Assembly: GCA_022009675.1 (NCBI GenBank)
Contig: CP091718.1
Coordinates: 682,001 to 746,000 of the forward strand
Direction of reading: 5' to 3'
From: Oscillospiraceae bacterium
GTDB lineage: Bacteria; Bacillota; Clostridia; Oscillospirales; CAG-272
DNA length: 64,000 bases
The position numbers were made by a program, and so were the translations under genes. Of this stretch, positions 32,480 through 41,921 are shown one piece after another. Numbering within the stretch: the stretch's first letter is position 1; the number at the start of each line of letters is the position of its first letter. The notes below the pieces were generated by a model, which saw nothing but the letters and a program-made list of their open reading frames with translations, did no database searches and had not been told where the DNA came from.

Positions 32480-33140
32480 CGCCTGCTTTTTCCTGCCGTA
32501 TCAATACTTTTCCTGCCCCCCATCCCCGAAGAGGGGGAGAATCTTTGGTTTTTCTTATGCAAGGGGCTTCGCCCCTTGCATCCCCGGGGCTGAACCCGGG
32601 CGGCACTGGCTGACCTTGCCACTGTGGCACCCTGCGGGAGCTTGCCCGGGTGGTCGCCGGATGCCTCTGCCTTTCCGGAATCCGCTGGGGGCTTGCCTTC
32701 TTTGCCGCCTGCCGCCCCTGCCTTTGGTTTGCTTTTTCTGCCCCCCATCCCCCGCCCCTTCCCTCCGGGGAAGGGGGAGATTTCCCTCTTTATTTTGCCG
32801 GGGGCTCCGCCCCCGGCACCCCGGCATTAGCCCGCTTGCGGCACTTACAGAGCCTGCCACTGTGGAAAACGCAATGGGGGCTTGCCCCCGGCGGTACTGG
32901 TTCGACCTGCCAATCCGGTACCCGCAGGGGGCTGAACCCGTATTTCGCCGCAAAAAAACGATAGGAAACGCTTTTTCTCTGGACAGAGCCGGCAGCCAAG
33001 GAGAGGGGGGACCGGGGGAGAGGAACTTCGGCGTTTGAGATGGTCCTCTCCCCCGGGGCAGGGATAGCAAGTGCCGCCGGGAAGAGCGCTCTGCGAGCGC
33101 GGGTCGGGGGGCTATCCTTCCCCTTCGGGGAAGGGGGCAG
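32480..33140. repeat. Repeat island D
   Basis: Same block set as islands A to C: a GGGGCTTCGCCCC hairpin near 32564, GGGGGCTTGCCTTCTTTGCC with a TTTGCTTTTTCTGCCCCC tail near 32687, a GGGGGCTCCGCCCCC hairpin near 32798, and a strong stem CCGGGGGAGAGGA (33012-33024) with TCCTCTCCCCCGG (33044-33056). No credible gene between 32410 and 33339. Confidence 0.8.
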
Positions 33141-33222
33141 GAAAGTATTGATACGGCAGGCAAATCATGCGCGGCAGGCTGCGTTCTTTTTGTTAACAAT
33201 TTACATATTATTTATAAATTAT

Positions 33223-33253
33223 TTGCAAGCAATTTATAATATTGCAGTATAAT
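33223..33253 (+). promoter_or_regulatory. Possible promoter in an AT-rich stretch
   Basis: The 33185-33255 stretch is abruptly AT-rich. TTGCAA (33223-33228) and TATAAT (33248-33253) are 19 bp apart; another TATAAT lies at 33235-33240. Either could serve the lipoprotein gene at 33340. Confidence 0.35.
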
Positions 33254-33339
33254 GCAAACGTGGTAGTTATACCGTTCAGATTCCGTTAACGGAAAGTGCG
33301 GAAACATGACACCAAATTCAGGCAGGGAGGCAAGCTGAT

Positions 33340-34082
33340 ATGAAGCGCAACACGCATTATGGACTGATAGTTCGGACAATTTCTGTTTTTTTCTTCTCGT
33401 TTTTTTATCCTTTCGCTGCCGCTCGGTTCCTGCATCGCGGGAAAGAACCCCACCACGGAAAGCTCCGCGACGGAATTGGTAAATGACGGCGATGCCGACA
33501 GGGTAAGCCGCCGGGAGCTGGCGCGCTCCCTGCAGAGCAAGCTCCTCCCTGCCAAGGGAAACAGGCAGTGAGGCGGAAACGCTCCTCGGTGGGCTGACAC
33601 CGGTACAGTACCTGCCGCAGGCACCGCAGGATCTGGTCGGTCAGCGGCTGTTTCTGATGCTGACCGGGGATCAATACGCAGGAAGCACCGTGTTCCGCTA
33701 CACCGCGCCGCAGGGAAACAGCGGGGAAGAGCTGGCAATTTTTCTTCGGATCTCTCGAAAACAGCGACGGCGGCGGATACTACGCGCTGGTTCTGAAAAC
33801 CGAATACGGAAGCATGGGCAGTTTCCTTGACGAAAGCAAAAAGGGCTCCCTGCTCGGAACCGTAACGGCTGTCCGGTATATCGGATTCAACGATATGCTG
33901 CATTCCTCCAACAACATTTCCGCGCTGGTAAACAGCGGAAAGGCTTCCGCCGGAAAGGACAGTGTAATCTGCTACGGCTCCATAGAGGGAACGGCAGTAT
34001 TTCCGCTGTGGACGGCGGTACAAGGTCCGCGCCCGCCGCAGAGGTGTTTGAATCCACGCTTGCCCGGTTCGGGCTTTCATGA
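33340..34082 (+). CDS. Lipoprotein of unknown function, several frameshifts
   Basis: The start ATG at 33340 follows GGGAGGCAAGCTGAT. Reading through an indel in the T runs at 33380-33410 gives a signal peptide ending in ILSLPLGSC, then SRRELARSLQSKLLPAKG. Later segments in other frames read TPVQYLPQAPQDLVGQRLFL, YALVLKTEYGSMGSFLDESK and SALVNSGKASAGKDSVICYG, and the end is EVFESTLARFGLS with TGA at 34080-34082. At least four shifts are needed, so this may be a true pseudogene, but the codon use and the long consistent segments favour sequence errors. No family is recognised. A strong terminator follows. Confidence 0.55.
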
Positions 34083-34105
34083 TTTCATGAAAAGATAAGA
34101 CAGGT

Positions 34106-34149
34106 GGGGCTGTTAAAAAAACATCGGTTTTTTAACAGCCCCTTTTTTT
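34106..34149 (+). terminator. Rho-independent terminator
   Basis: GGGGCTGTTAAAAAA pairs with TTTTTTAACAGCCCC around an ACATCGG loop and is followed by seven T. It closes the lipoprotein gene at 33340-34082. Confidence 0.95.
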
Positions 34150-34174
34150 GCCGGAACGCTGCCTGTCGTTTCCC

Positions 34175-34203
34175 TTGACAAATGCGCCGCGACTTGCTAT
34201 AAT
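34175..34203 (+). promoter_or_regulatory. Consensus sigma-A promoter of the ROK kinase gene
   Basis: TTGACA at 34175-34180 and TATAAT at 34198-34203, spacer 17 bp: a perfect consensus, 48 bp upstream of the start at 34252. Confidence 0.92.
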
Positions 34204-34251
34204 TGGGGAAGCCGCCGCTGTTATCCGGCGGCAAAAAGGAGAGGCACACGC

Positions 34252-35246
34252 ATGAGCACAAAATACTATCGCGGCGTTTATATCGGCGGCACGAAATGCG
34301 CGGTCGTGCGCGGCGACAGCGAGGGACATATACTGAGAAAACGCGCTTTGACACCCGCGACTGCGCCGCCACCGTCGCCCGGATACTGGATACCGCCGCC
34401 GCCATGGCGCAGTCCGCCGCGCGGCAGGGGCAGGCAGTCTGCGCCGTCGGCGTCAGCTGCGGCAGTCCCATGGACTCCGCGCGCGGCATCATCCGGGAGC
34501 CGCCCAACCTGCCCGGCTGGGTGGACGTTCCCATCACGGATATGCTCACCGCCCGGCTGGGGCTTCCCGCCGCCCTTTGCAACGATGCCAACGCCTGCGC
34601 TCTTGCGGAATGGCGCTTCGGTGCTGGCAAGGGGACGCGGAACATGGTCTTTCTGACCTTCGGCACGGGCATGGGCGCGGGGCTGATTCTCGATGGGCGT
34701 CTGTACGCCGGAACCTGCGATGCGGCAGGCGAGATCGGGCATATGCGTCTGGCGCCGGACGGTCCTGTCGGCTTCTTCAAGGCAGGCTCCTTTGAGGGCT
34801 TCTGCTCCGGCGGCGGACTTGCCAAAATGGGACAGCGTCTGGCGCTGGAAGCCATCCAGCGCGGCGAGGCACCCGCCTTCTGCCCGACGCTGGCGGATCT
34901 TCCGTCCGTGACGGCAAAGTCCATCGCGGACGCCGCCCACGCTCCCGAGCCCGACCCCGTCGCGCTTGCCGTCTATGCCCGGTGCGGCACGCGCCTCGGG
35001 CAGGCACTCGCCGTGCTGGTCGATGTCCTCAACCCGGAATGCATCGTGCTGGGCAGCGTCTTTGCCCGCTCCGGCGACCTGCTCATCCCTTCCATGCAGC
35101 GCGTCCTGTCCGCAGAGTGCCTCCCGGATTCGCTCGCCGTCTGCCGTATCCTCCCCGCCGCCCTTACCGAGTCCGTGGGCGACCTCGCCGCCCTTACCGT
35201 GGCAATGGAAGTGGAGAAAGCGAAGAGCGCCGGGGAAACTTCTTGA
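34252..35246 (+). CDS. ROK-family sugar kinase or regulator-derived protein (one frameshift)
   Basis: About 331 residues of the ROK family, which mostly phosphorylates glucose, fructose or N-acetylhexosamines. The phosphate-1 motif reads GVYIGGTKCAVV, where most members have DxGGT, so the Mg-ATP Asp is Tyr here. The catalytic region ALCNDANACALAEWRFGAGK keeps its Asp. The ATP motif FLTFGTGMGAGLILDGRLYA and the end of the fold (NPECIVLGSVF) follow. The CxCGxxGC zinc motif of typical ROK kinases is not visible; EGFCSGGGLAKMG stands near its place. One A is missing at 34338-34341 (RKTRFDTRD after repair). The start ATG follows AAAAGGAGAGGCACACGC. The last codons lie in the hairpin repeat. Confidence 0.85.
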
Positions 35247-35285
35247 AAGAAGTTTCCCCGCACCCCTTCAAGAACTTTTCTTGAT
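35225..35285 (+). repeat. Hairpin repeat of the CTTGAAAG family at the end of the ROK gene
   Basis: GGGGAAACTTCTTGAAAG with GAAGTTTCCCC forms a strong stem, followed by CACCCCTTCAAGAACTTTTC. The ROK stop codon (35244-35246) is inside it. The remaining 35286-35596 stretch turns AT-rich and holds no gene I can support. Confidence 0.75.
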
Positions 35286-35596
35286 AGACGAGAAAAAATC
35301 AGTGCTGAGTACGTGGACAAGGAGGTGATTGCGATGTAGATGATTTTTATTAGGATGCCACCCGAGTTGGAGTTTGCAAGCCCGGTAACCACATGATTAG
35401 TTCGCAGGGAGGTTTTGTGAGAGAAGTGTTTTTTTGTAGGAAGAAATCGCAATTTGAGTTTCGTGCTTCCATGGTAATCGCATGAAAAACGAAAAAAGTT
35501 CACGCCATTGCTTTTCGATTGGCTTACGTTGCCGATGCGCACCCTTCAGTAGTTTCATGAACCTATATTTTTAACACAAGAAAAGGATTAACAAAA

Positions 35597-36739
35597 ATGA
35601 AAAAAATACTCGCTTTTGCTCTCTGCACAATAGTTGTTTTGCAGTTGGTTGTAGTATCATTTGCACATGATGAACACAGCACCGTATTTCACGTGAAAAC
35701 CTGCACGGACTACAAGGGAAGAACTTGTATAGGTGGTGAGGAATTTGGATTCATGATTCACATGAACCAATATGCCGGTCATCCTACAACGTTCAATCTA
35801 ACATACTCTTTTGATTTGACACAGTATACCGAGTCTGATTTGGTAGGACCATACGACGAAAAAGTACACTTAGACACAATGAACGATGACATAAAAGCAA
35901 TGTTTCGCAGGGCGGCGGAACAATGGAATGCAGTGACTGTGAATGGAGCGAAGATAATCAATTTGAGAGAAGTCGCATCCAACGCAGACATTATTGTGAA
36001 AAGCACGGTAAGTATTCATAACAATGTAGCGATTCTAGCCACCACGGAGGGAAAACCGGATGAGGCGTTTCATACACGCAAATGGACTATATACTTATCG
36101 ATGTTCAAATGGTTGGGAGGGCATGTGGAGGATTATGGTTCTCTGATATTTGCTCATGAATTGGGGCACGTATTGGGGTTGGCAGATTTAACTTCTGACC
36201 AAAACCAAGACAAAGTGATGTATTATGCTCTCCCTCAAGAAGGAGATTTGAATAATTACAGCATAAAGCCAGAGGAAATATACGGGCTGACGCTGATGAT
36301 GAATCACAATGCTCACAATTTAACGGATCCAGCAGGCAGCGTTTGTACAGAATGTGGATTGGAAGTTGAACATGATTTTGTATCCGGATCTGTAATAAAC
36401 TACAGTGGAAATCGGTATTATCTTAAATGCCTTAGTTGTGATTACAAAATATGGGAAAACCATACAGCTAATCCAAACAACGGAACCAAATTGAGCAGTC
36501 ATGACAATAACAAATTAACTTATCACAGAACAAGATGTACGGATTGCAGAAAGACTCTATTGACATTTCATTCAAGGGGAATCAACAGTAGTGTAAATGG
36601 AATCAGTCCTCTCTACCACTTATATTCATGTTCCGTGTGTGGGCAAGAAGGCATACAAGAGGCGCATTCCTTTGACAGAATGACAAATACGTGTACTTTT
36701 TGCCAATACCATCAGACAAATGGGAAATTAACAAAGTAA
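35597..36739 (+). CDS. Secreted metzincin-type zinc metalloprotease with CxxC repeats (AT-rich)
   Basis: An intact 380-residue protein. The N-terminus (ILAFALCTIVVLQLVVVSFA) is a secretion signal. The zinc-binding metzincin motif HELGHVLGLAD is at residues 187-197 and a plausible Met-turn follows (DKVMYYALPQ). The C-terminal 150 residues hold five CxxC pairs, most with a His about eight to ten residues on (CTECGLEVEH, CLSCDYKIWENH, CTDCRKTLLTFH, CSVCGQEGIQEAH, CTFCQYH), which look like small zinc-binding or disulphide repeats. Base composition is far more AT-rich than its surroundings and codon use differs, which suggests recent transfer. The ATG at 35597 follows AAAAGGATTAACAAAA. Substrate unknown. 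Confidence 0.8.
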   Translation: MKKILAFALCTIVVLQLVVVSFAHDEHSTVFHVKTCTDYKGRTCIGGEEFGFMIHMNQYAGHPTTFNLTYSFDLTQYTESDLVGPYDEKVHLDTMNDDIKAMFRRAAEQWNAVTVNGAKIINLREVASNADIIVKSTVSIHNNVAILATTEGKPDEAFHTRKWTIYLSMFKWLGGHVEDYGSLIFAHELGHVLGLADLTSDQNQDKVMYYALPQEGDLNNYSIKPEEIYGLTLMMNHNAHNLTDPAGSVCTECGLEVEHDFVSGSVINYSGNRYYLKCLSCDYKIWENHTANPNNGTKLSSHDNNKLTYHRTRCTDCRKTLLTFHSRGINSSVNGISPLYHLYSCSVCGQEGIQEAHSFDRMTNTCTFCQYHQTNGKLTK

Positions 36740-36786
36740 ATCCTGATTCCAAAGAGTAAGAAGGAGTAAAGGAAGGGAAATTGATT

Positions 36787-37530
36787 ATGAAAAAGAAATT
36801 CTTATCTCCGCCGCCCTCATGCTTTCCCTCGTTTTTCATTTCCGGTTGTTCAACGAAAAACCCGCAGCAGACAGACCTGCCCGGCAAGTGGGAGCAGGCG
36901 GATTCCGTTGAGGCTGTATCCTTCCAGCGCGTGTCAAACAACAAATCCCCCGTGCACGGTACGGTTTACTGGGCGGAGGAATCGCTCGAAAAAGAGTACG
37001 CGGAAGCCACCCTGAGCGGTCTTGTGGCAATAGATGAGTACCTGAGTACCGGGAGCACGGGAACGCTGTACCGCGCACACATGGTAACCGTTTACAAAAA
37101 CACGAAGGGCGTGGATGTTTCCAAACCGTTCAATCTTGTGCTGCGCGCAAACACGCAGTATTCCGCGGAAGGGTACGTGCGCCCCGCCGGGCAGGATGTG
37201 TTCCTGTATAACCTGTACGAAGTCCGGGATAACGTTTACAAAGATTGCACCGGGGAAAGCAAGCCGGAAGGGACGCTTTGCCTTACATCAACCCTTGAAG
37301 GATATATTCCGGCGCTGGAACTGTTCCGGACAGACGGACAGCTGTATATTGTTCAGTTAGGGGAAGGTTCCTATACCAGAGCCTTGTCCTCCGCCGCTGT
37401 GGGGGAAAAGGAGCTGAACCGGGTACAGGAAGCCTTCCGGACATATGATGCGGTGGGGTACAGCCGCGGCATTTCGGCAGCCTACCACTATCAGGATGTG
37501 GCGGCATACCTCAAGGGGCTTTCCGAGTAA
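36787..37530 (+). CDS. Lipoprotein of unknown function (two compensating shifts in the signal peptide)
   Basis: The 248-residue frame is open throughout, but as written the signal (FLSPPPSCFPSFF) is not hydrophobic enough. A base missing near 36800-36804 and an extra T at 36832-36836 restore FLISAALMLSLVFISGC, a normal lipobox, so two compensating indels lie within 30 bases. The mature part (GTVYWAEESLEKEYAEATLS, FNLVLRANTQYSAEGYVRPA, VGEKELNRVQEAFRTYDAVG) matches no family I know. Start ATG 36787 follows AGGAAGGGAAATTGATT. GC returns to the local norm within this gene. Confidence 0.75.
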   Translation: MKKKFLSPPPSCFPSFFISGCSTKNPQQTDLPGKWEQADSVEAVSFQRVSNNKSPVHGTVYWAEESLEKEYAEATLSGLVAIDEYLSTGSTGTLYRAHMVTVYKNTKGVDVSKPFNLVLRANTQYSAEGYVRPAGQDVFLYNLYEVRDNVYKDCTGESKPEGTLCLTSTLEGYIPALELFRTDGQLYIVQLGEGSYTRALSSAAVGEKELNRVQEAFRTYDAVGYSRGISAAYHYQDVAAYLKGLSE

Positions 37531-37553
37531 GAGGACGTCGGAGAATCCCCGCC

Positions 37554-37847
37554 GCACACCGGAACCATCCCGCATCCCCAAAAGCCACAGGAGGAGAGCG
37601 CCGGGGAAACTTCTTGAAAGAAGTTTCCCCGCACCCCTTCAAGAACTTTTCCCGACAAGAGGCAGGATGCGGTGCCGGGCACCGGAACCATCCCGCATCC
37701 CCAAAGCCACAGAAGGAGAACGCCGGGGAAACTTCTTGAAAGAAGTTTCCCCGCACCCCTTCAAGAACTTTTCCCGACAAGAGGCAAGATGCGGTGCCGG
37801 GCACACCGGAACTATCCCGCATCCCAAAAACCACAGGAGGAAACAAT
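37554..37847 (+). repeat. Tandem hairpin repeats (two full units and a third partial, ~125 bp)
   Basis: Each unit runs ACCGGAAC.ATCCCGCATCCC, AAAGCCACAGnAGGAG, a GCCGGGGAAACTTCTTGAAAG hairpin with its complement, CACCCCTTCAAGAACTTTTC and CCGACAAGAGGCAnGATGCGG. Full hairpins are at about 37598 and 37721. The third unit keeps only the first part, where its AGGAGG serves as ribosome binding site for the next gene. Confidence 0.85.
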
Positions 37848-38708
37848 ATGTTGACTGACAAAACCCACTTTCGGTCCCGGCGGCAACGGCGACTGGTTCT
37901 ACCGCGACGGCGGAAAGTCCACGGTGCAGGCGCCCGCGTGGCTGGAAAAAGATCGGATTGGATGCCTATGAGTACGAGGCGGGCAGGGGCGTGGTCGCCG
38001 GGGAGGAATCCCTGCGTGCCGTCGGGGAAGCGGCGGCGGCTCACGGCATCCGGATGTCCCTGCACGCGCCCTACTTCATCTCGCTCTCCGGCGCGGTGGA
38101 GGAAAAAGCGGCTGGCAAGCATCGACTATATCCGGAAATCGCTCTGGGCGGCGGAGCTGCTGGGCGCGGATACAATCGTGATTCACAGCGGCAGCGCGGG
38201 CAAGATGAGCCGCGCCGAAGCCATGCGGCTGTCACTGCGACACGCTGGCGCGCGTGATGCAAGCGGTGGGCGATACGTCCATCCGGCTCGGCATTGAAAC
38301 CATGGGCAAGGTGAACCAGCTGGGCACGCTGGACGAGGTAATCGAGCAGTGCCGGGTGGATCCGCACTACCATCCCGTGGTGGATTTCGGGCATATGAAC
38401 GCGCGGGAACGGGGCGGTCTTTTCCCCGACTGCGACAGCTACCGGCGGGTGTTCTCCGCCGTGGCGGAGCGGCTGGGCGATGCCTATGCGCGGCACCTGC
38501 ACTGCCACTTCTCCCGTATCGCGTACACCGGGGCGGGGAAAAGAGGCACCTGACCTTTGCGGACGAGCAGTACGGCCCCGCCTTTGAGCCGCTGATGGAG
38601 GCAATCGTCCGGGAGGGGGTATGCCCGCGCATCATCTGCGAATCGGACGGCACCATGGCGGAGGACGCCCTGACCATGAAGCGGTACTGGCAAAGCCTGA
38701 ACGGCTGA
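37848..38708 (+). CDS. Endonuclease IV-like (xylose isomerase-like TIM barrel) protein (about five frameshifts)
   Basis: Joining the segments gives an AP-endonuclease-2 fold protein of about 285 residues that matches clostridial deoxyribonuclease IV-like proteins. Key parts are FGPGGNGDWFYRDGG, GLDAYEYEAGRGVVAGEESL, MSLHAPYFISLSG, LGADTIVIHSGSAGKMSR, RLGIETMGKVNQLGTLDEVI, HPVVDFGHMNAR, ARHLHCHFSRIAYTGAGEKR and RIICESDGTMAEDALTMK. The His, Asp and Glu zinc ligands of endonuclease IV are largely present. It would cut abasic sites, although this subfamily is untested to my knowledge. Shifts: extra T at 37869-37871, extra A at 37946-37950 and at 38103-38107, one near 38232-38240, missing G at 38535-38538. 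ATG 37848 follows GGAGGAAACAAT. Confidence 0.82.
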
Positions 38709-38763
38709 GGATATTCCGAACACGCTGTTTATAGAATTTATAGAAATAGAAAGGAAATATACC

Positions 38764-39844
38764 ATGTCACATCTTACCAATCTGCAATCCCGCATGAAGG
38801 CGGGCGAGGTGGAGGCGGTGCTCGTCTCCTCCGAGATCAACCAGCGCTACCTGACCGGGCTGAACTACACGGACGGCTATGTGCTCGTCCTGCCGGAGGC
38901 GGCATACCTGCTGGCGGATTTCCGCTATATCGAGGTGGCGCGCGCCACGGCAGGCTCCGCCGGGATCGAGGTCGTCATGCCGGAGGGCGGTATGCTGCCC
39001 TGCGTGGCGGGACTGCTGGAAAAGCACGCCGTCCGGCACCTTGCCTACGAGGAGGAAACGGTGTCCTGCGCCCTGCGCATCCGGTTCGCCGAGACCTTCC
39101 CCGGCGTGGAGCTGATGACCGGCGCTTCCCGCCTGATCGACTCCCTGCGCCTTGTCAAGGACGCGGACGAGATCGCGTTCATGACGCAGGCGCAGAAGCT
39201 GACGGACGATGCCTTTGCCCACATTCTCAACTTCATCACGCCGGAGCGTACCGAGCTGGAGGTCGCACTGGAGCTGGAATTCTATATGCGCGCACGGCTC
39301 CGAGGGGACGGCGTTTGAGGCCATCGCGGTGTCGGGTGCCAATTCCTCCAAGCCGCACGGCGTGCCGGGCGACCGCAAGCTGACTCCCAACGCCTTCTTC
39401 ACCATGGATTTCGGCGCGCGCTGGAACGGCTACTGCGCCGACATGACCCGCACGGTGGTGCTGGGCAAGGCGGATGACGAGATGAAGCGGCTGTACGGCA
39501 CCGTGCTGGAGGCGCAGACCAGAGCCATTGAGTCCCTGCACGTCGGAATGCCCTGCTGTGACGCGGACAAGGTCGCGCGCGACATCATCGACAACGCCGG
39601 CTACAAGGGCTGCTTCGGGCACAGCCTCGGGCACGGCGTCGGGCTGTATATCCACGAGTCGCCCCGCTTCGCCGCCTCGTCCCCGCGCGAAATCACGCTT
39701 CAGCCCGGTCATGTCGTGACCGTCGAGCCGGGCATCTATATCGCCGGCAAGTACGGCTGCCGCATCGAGGACATGATTACCATCCTCCCCGACGGCACCG
39801 TTCACGACTTCACGCAAAGCCCCAAACAGCTGATCGAGCTGTAA
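38764..39844 (+). CDS. M24-family Xaa-Pro aminopeptidase (one frameshift)
   Basis: About 360 residues with a creatinase-like N-terminal domain (AVLVSSEINQRYLTGLNYTD) and a pita-bread catalytic domain. The five metal ligands are visible: Asp in FTMDFGARWNGYCAD (both), His in GHSLGHGVGLYIHESPR, Glu in VTVEPGIYIAG and Glu in GCRIEDM. It removes N-terminal residues before proline from peptides in the cytoplasm, which suits a peptide-importing organism. The frame breaks near 39290-39300 within a GCGCGC stretch, before HGSEGTAFEAIAVSGANSSK. The ATG at 38764 follows AAAGGAAATATACC. Confidence 0.93.
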
Positions 39845-40000
39845 GGGGCGGCAATATCTTCTGAAATCAACACAAATCCTCCTTTTTGCCGTTCCTTTCC
39901 GTCCGTCAGGGTGGTATACTGAAGGCATAGCAGGCAAGCTCCGCGTCCGCTGGGTGCGTGATCCCCGGAGCCGCCCGCAAAGCAAGGAGGATGGATTTCT

Positions 40001-40355
40001 ATGAACACAGACAGAATTTTCGCCGAACAGATTGCAAACGAGTACGCTCCCAAAGGACACCGCAAGAATCGTTGCCCTGCGCAAGCTGGATCGTCACGCC
40101 AAGCGCCCTGCGCTGGTATTCGCCTACGCCTTCGGCATTGCCATGGCGTTGGTGCTGGGAGTCGGGATGTGCCTTGCCATGCAGGTCATCGGGGACGGCT
40201 CCGCACTTACGATGGGCGTGGGAATCGCCGTCGGGACAGTCGGAATTGCCGGCGTATCGGTCAATTATCTCCTCTACCGGAAGCTGCTGGAAAAAGGGAA
40301 GCGGAAATATGCGTCCGACATCATCCGGCTCGCCCGTGAAATAACCGGGGAATGA
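40001..40355 (+). CDS. Small two-helix membrane protein (one frameshift)
   Basis: About 117 residues after removing one A from the run at 40052-40054 (NEYAPKDTARIVALRKLDRH). Two membrane helices, VFAYAFGIAMALVLGVGMCL and LTMGVGIAVGTVGIAGVSVN, are followed by a basic tail (LLEKGKRKYASDIIRLAREI). No family is recognised; it looks like the small unknown membrane proteins that sit beside TetR genes in clostridia. Start ATG 40001 follows AAGGAGGATGGATTTCT. Its stop overlaps the next start (ATGA at 40352). Confidence 0.75.
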
Positions 40356-41252
40356 ACCGGAAACGCATTCTGCGGGGATTGCTTTTCCCACCTGCGTGGG
40401 TGCTGTGCGTCCTGCCGCCTGCCGCATTCGTCAGCCTGACTGCGGCGGCGGTGCGGGGGATGTCGGATTGCGCGGCGCTGTATTTCCTGTACGGACTTTC
40501 GGCGTATGCGCTGATGCTGTGGGCACTTGCCGTCCCCCGGTTTCTCCGCACGGTGCGCCGCGTGCGGGCATGGGTACGCACGACGCGCTGGGGCGGGCGC
40601 TACCTGACAGATATCCGTTTCCGCGGCACCGTGCGCATGGTGCAGGGGACGGTCGTCAACCTGCTTTACGTTGCGTTCCGCACCGCGGCAGGCATCCGCT
40701 ACGGCTCTCGCTGGTTCCTGTCTCTGGCAGCGTACTATTTCCTGCTGGCGCTGACGCGCGCCTTCCTTCTGCTGGGACTGCACCGCCGGGCAGGCAGGAA
40801 GGACCCGCTTGCCTATGAGTATGCCTCGCTGCCGCAGGACGGCGTGGTTACTCCTGCTTATCACCCTGGCAATCGCCGTCATGGCGGCGCAGACCGTGTG
40901 GGAAAACGCAGGCTTTGTCTACCCCCAAATCGTCCTGTACGCTTCCGCCGCCTATACGTTCTATGCCGTGGCGCACGCGGTTGTCGGTCTTGCGCAGCTG
41001 CACCGGGCAGGGAGTCCTGTCCTGTCTGCCGGAATGTTCATCGGGGTAGTGGAAGCACTGATGTCACTGTTCGGTTTACAGACCGCCATGATAACGGCGT
41101 TTTCACCGGATGATGAGGCGTTCCGACTTCGGATGAATACGGTTACCGGCTCCGCAGTCTGCTCCGTTGTCCTGATTGCCGCCGCCGTCATGCTGATTCA
41201 TGCACACCGTGCGCTACGTTCGCTTGCCGCAAAACAGGAGGACAGAGCATGA
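40352..41252 (+). CDS. Multi-pass membrane protein of unknown function (one frameshift)
   Basis: About 300 residues with roughly eight predicted helices, for example GLLFPPAWVLCVLPPAAFVS, ALYFLYGLSAYALMLWALAV, LLLLITLAIAVMAAQTVW and AVCSVVLIAAAVMLIHAHRA. A basic loop (FLRTVRRVRAWVRTTRWGGR) lies between helices. The frame shifts by one between 40832 and 40850. It overlaps the upstream small membrane gene by 4 bp and the downstream TetR gene by 4 bp (ATGA at 41249), so the three are one translationally coupled unit. I do not recognise a family. Confidence 0.75.
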
Positions 41253-41845
41253 ACAAATCCGAAAGCAAGTATTTCAACACCGCCGTCCGCATGGACGAAG
41301 CGCTTATCTCCCTGCTGGCACGTAAGGATTTCGCTTACATCACCGTCCGGGAGATATGCGAAACAGCGGGCGTCAACCGCTCCACCTTTTACCTGCACTA
41401 CGAAAACACCGGCGATCTGCTGGAGGAGGCGGTGCGATACGCGGAGGAGCGGTTTTTCGGTTGCTTTCCGGCAAAGCAGCAATCCATCCGGCAAAAGCTG
41501 CACACCTGCCCGCCGGAACAACTGATCCTTATCACGCCGGAATACCTGACCCCGTACCTGACCTTCATCCGGGACAACCGCCTGATCTACCGCACCGCAC
41601 TTGCCAAGCCGGAGCTGTGGCGGAGTGAGCAACGCTACAATGCCCTGTTCCGGGACATATTCGACCCTATTCTGGCACGGTTCCATTACCCCGCCGGGAT
41701 GCGGCAGCAGGTCATGGCATTCTATGTCGGCGGCATCACGGCGGTCATTGCCGCATGGCTGAAGGACGATTGCCGGCAGACGCCGGACGAAATCATCCGG
41801 ATTATAGAAACCTGCATTTTCCCGCGGGAGCAGAGCATCGGATGA
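41249..41845 (+). CDS. TetR/AcrR-family transcriptional regulator
   Basis: An intact 198-residue protein with an N-terminal helix-turn-helix (ALISLLARKDFAYITVREIC, ETAGVNRSTFYLHYENTGDL) and a helical ligand domain ending KDDCRQTPDEIIRIIETCIF. The arrangement resembles the TetR_C_33/DhaS-like regulators. It overlaps the preceding membrane gene by 4 bp and probably controls that operon, but no operator palindrome stands out upstream of 40001. Confidence 0.92.
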   Translation: MNKSESKYFNTAVRMDEALISLLARKDFAYITVREICETAGVNRSTFYLHYENTGDLLEEAVRYAEERFFGCFPAKQQSIRQKLHTCPPEQLILITPEYLTPYLTFIRDNRLIYRTALAKPELWRSEQRYNALFRDIFDPILARFHYPAGMRQQVMAFYVGGITAVIAAWLKDDCRQTPDEIIRIIETCIFPREQSIG

Positions 41846-41921
41846 AGGGATGCTATAGGTAAAACCACGGATTTATTTCAAAACATATTGTTAATTTTTA
41901 CACCGTACAGGAGACCGATCC

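Noticed and set aside
35286..35596. Small gene or phage remnant upstream of the metzincin
   Set aside because: A good AAGGAGGTG is followed at once by ATGTAG, and every frame is interrupted within about 30 codons.
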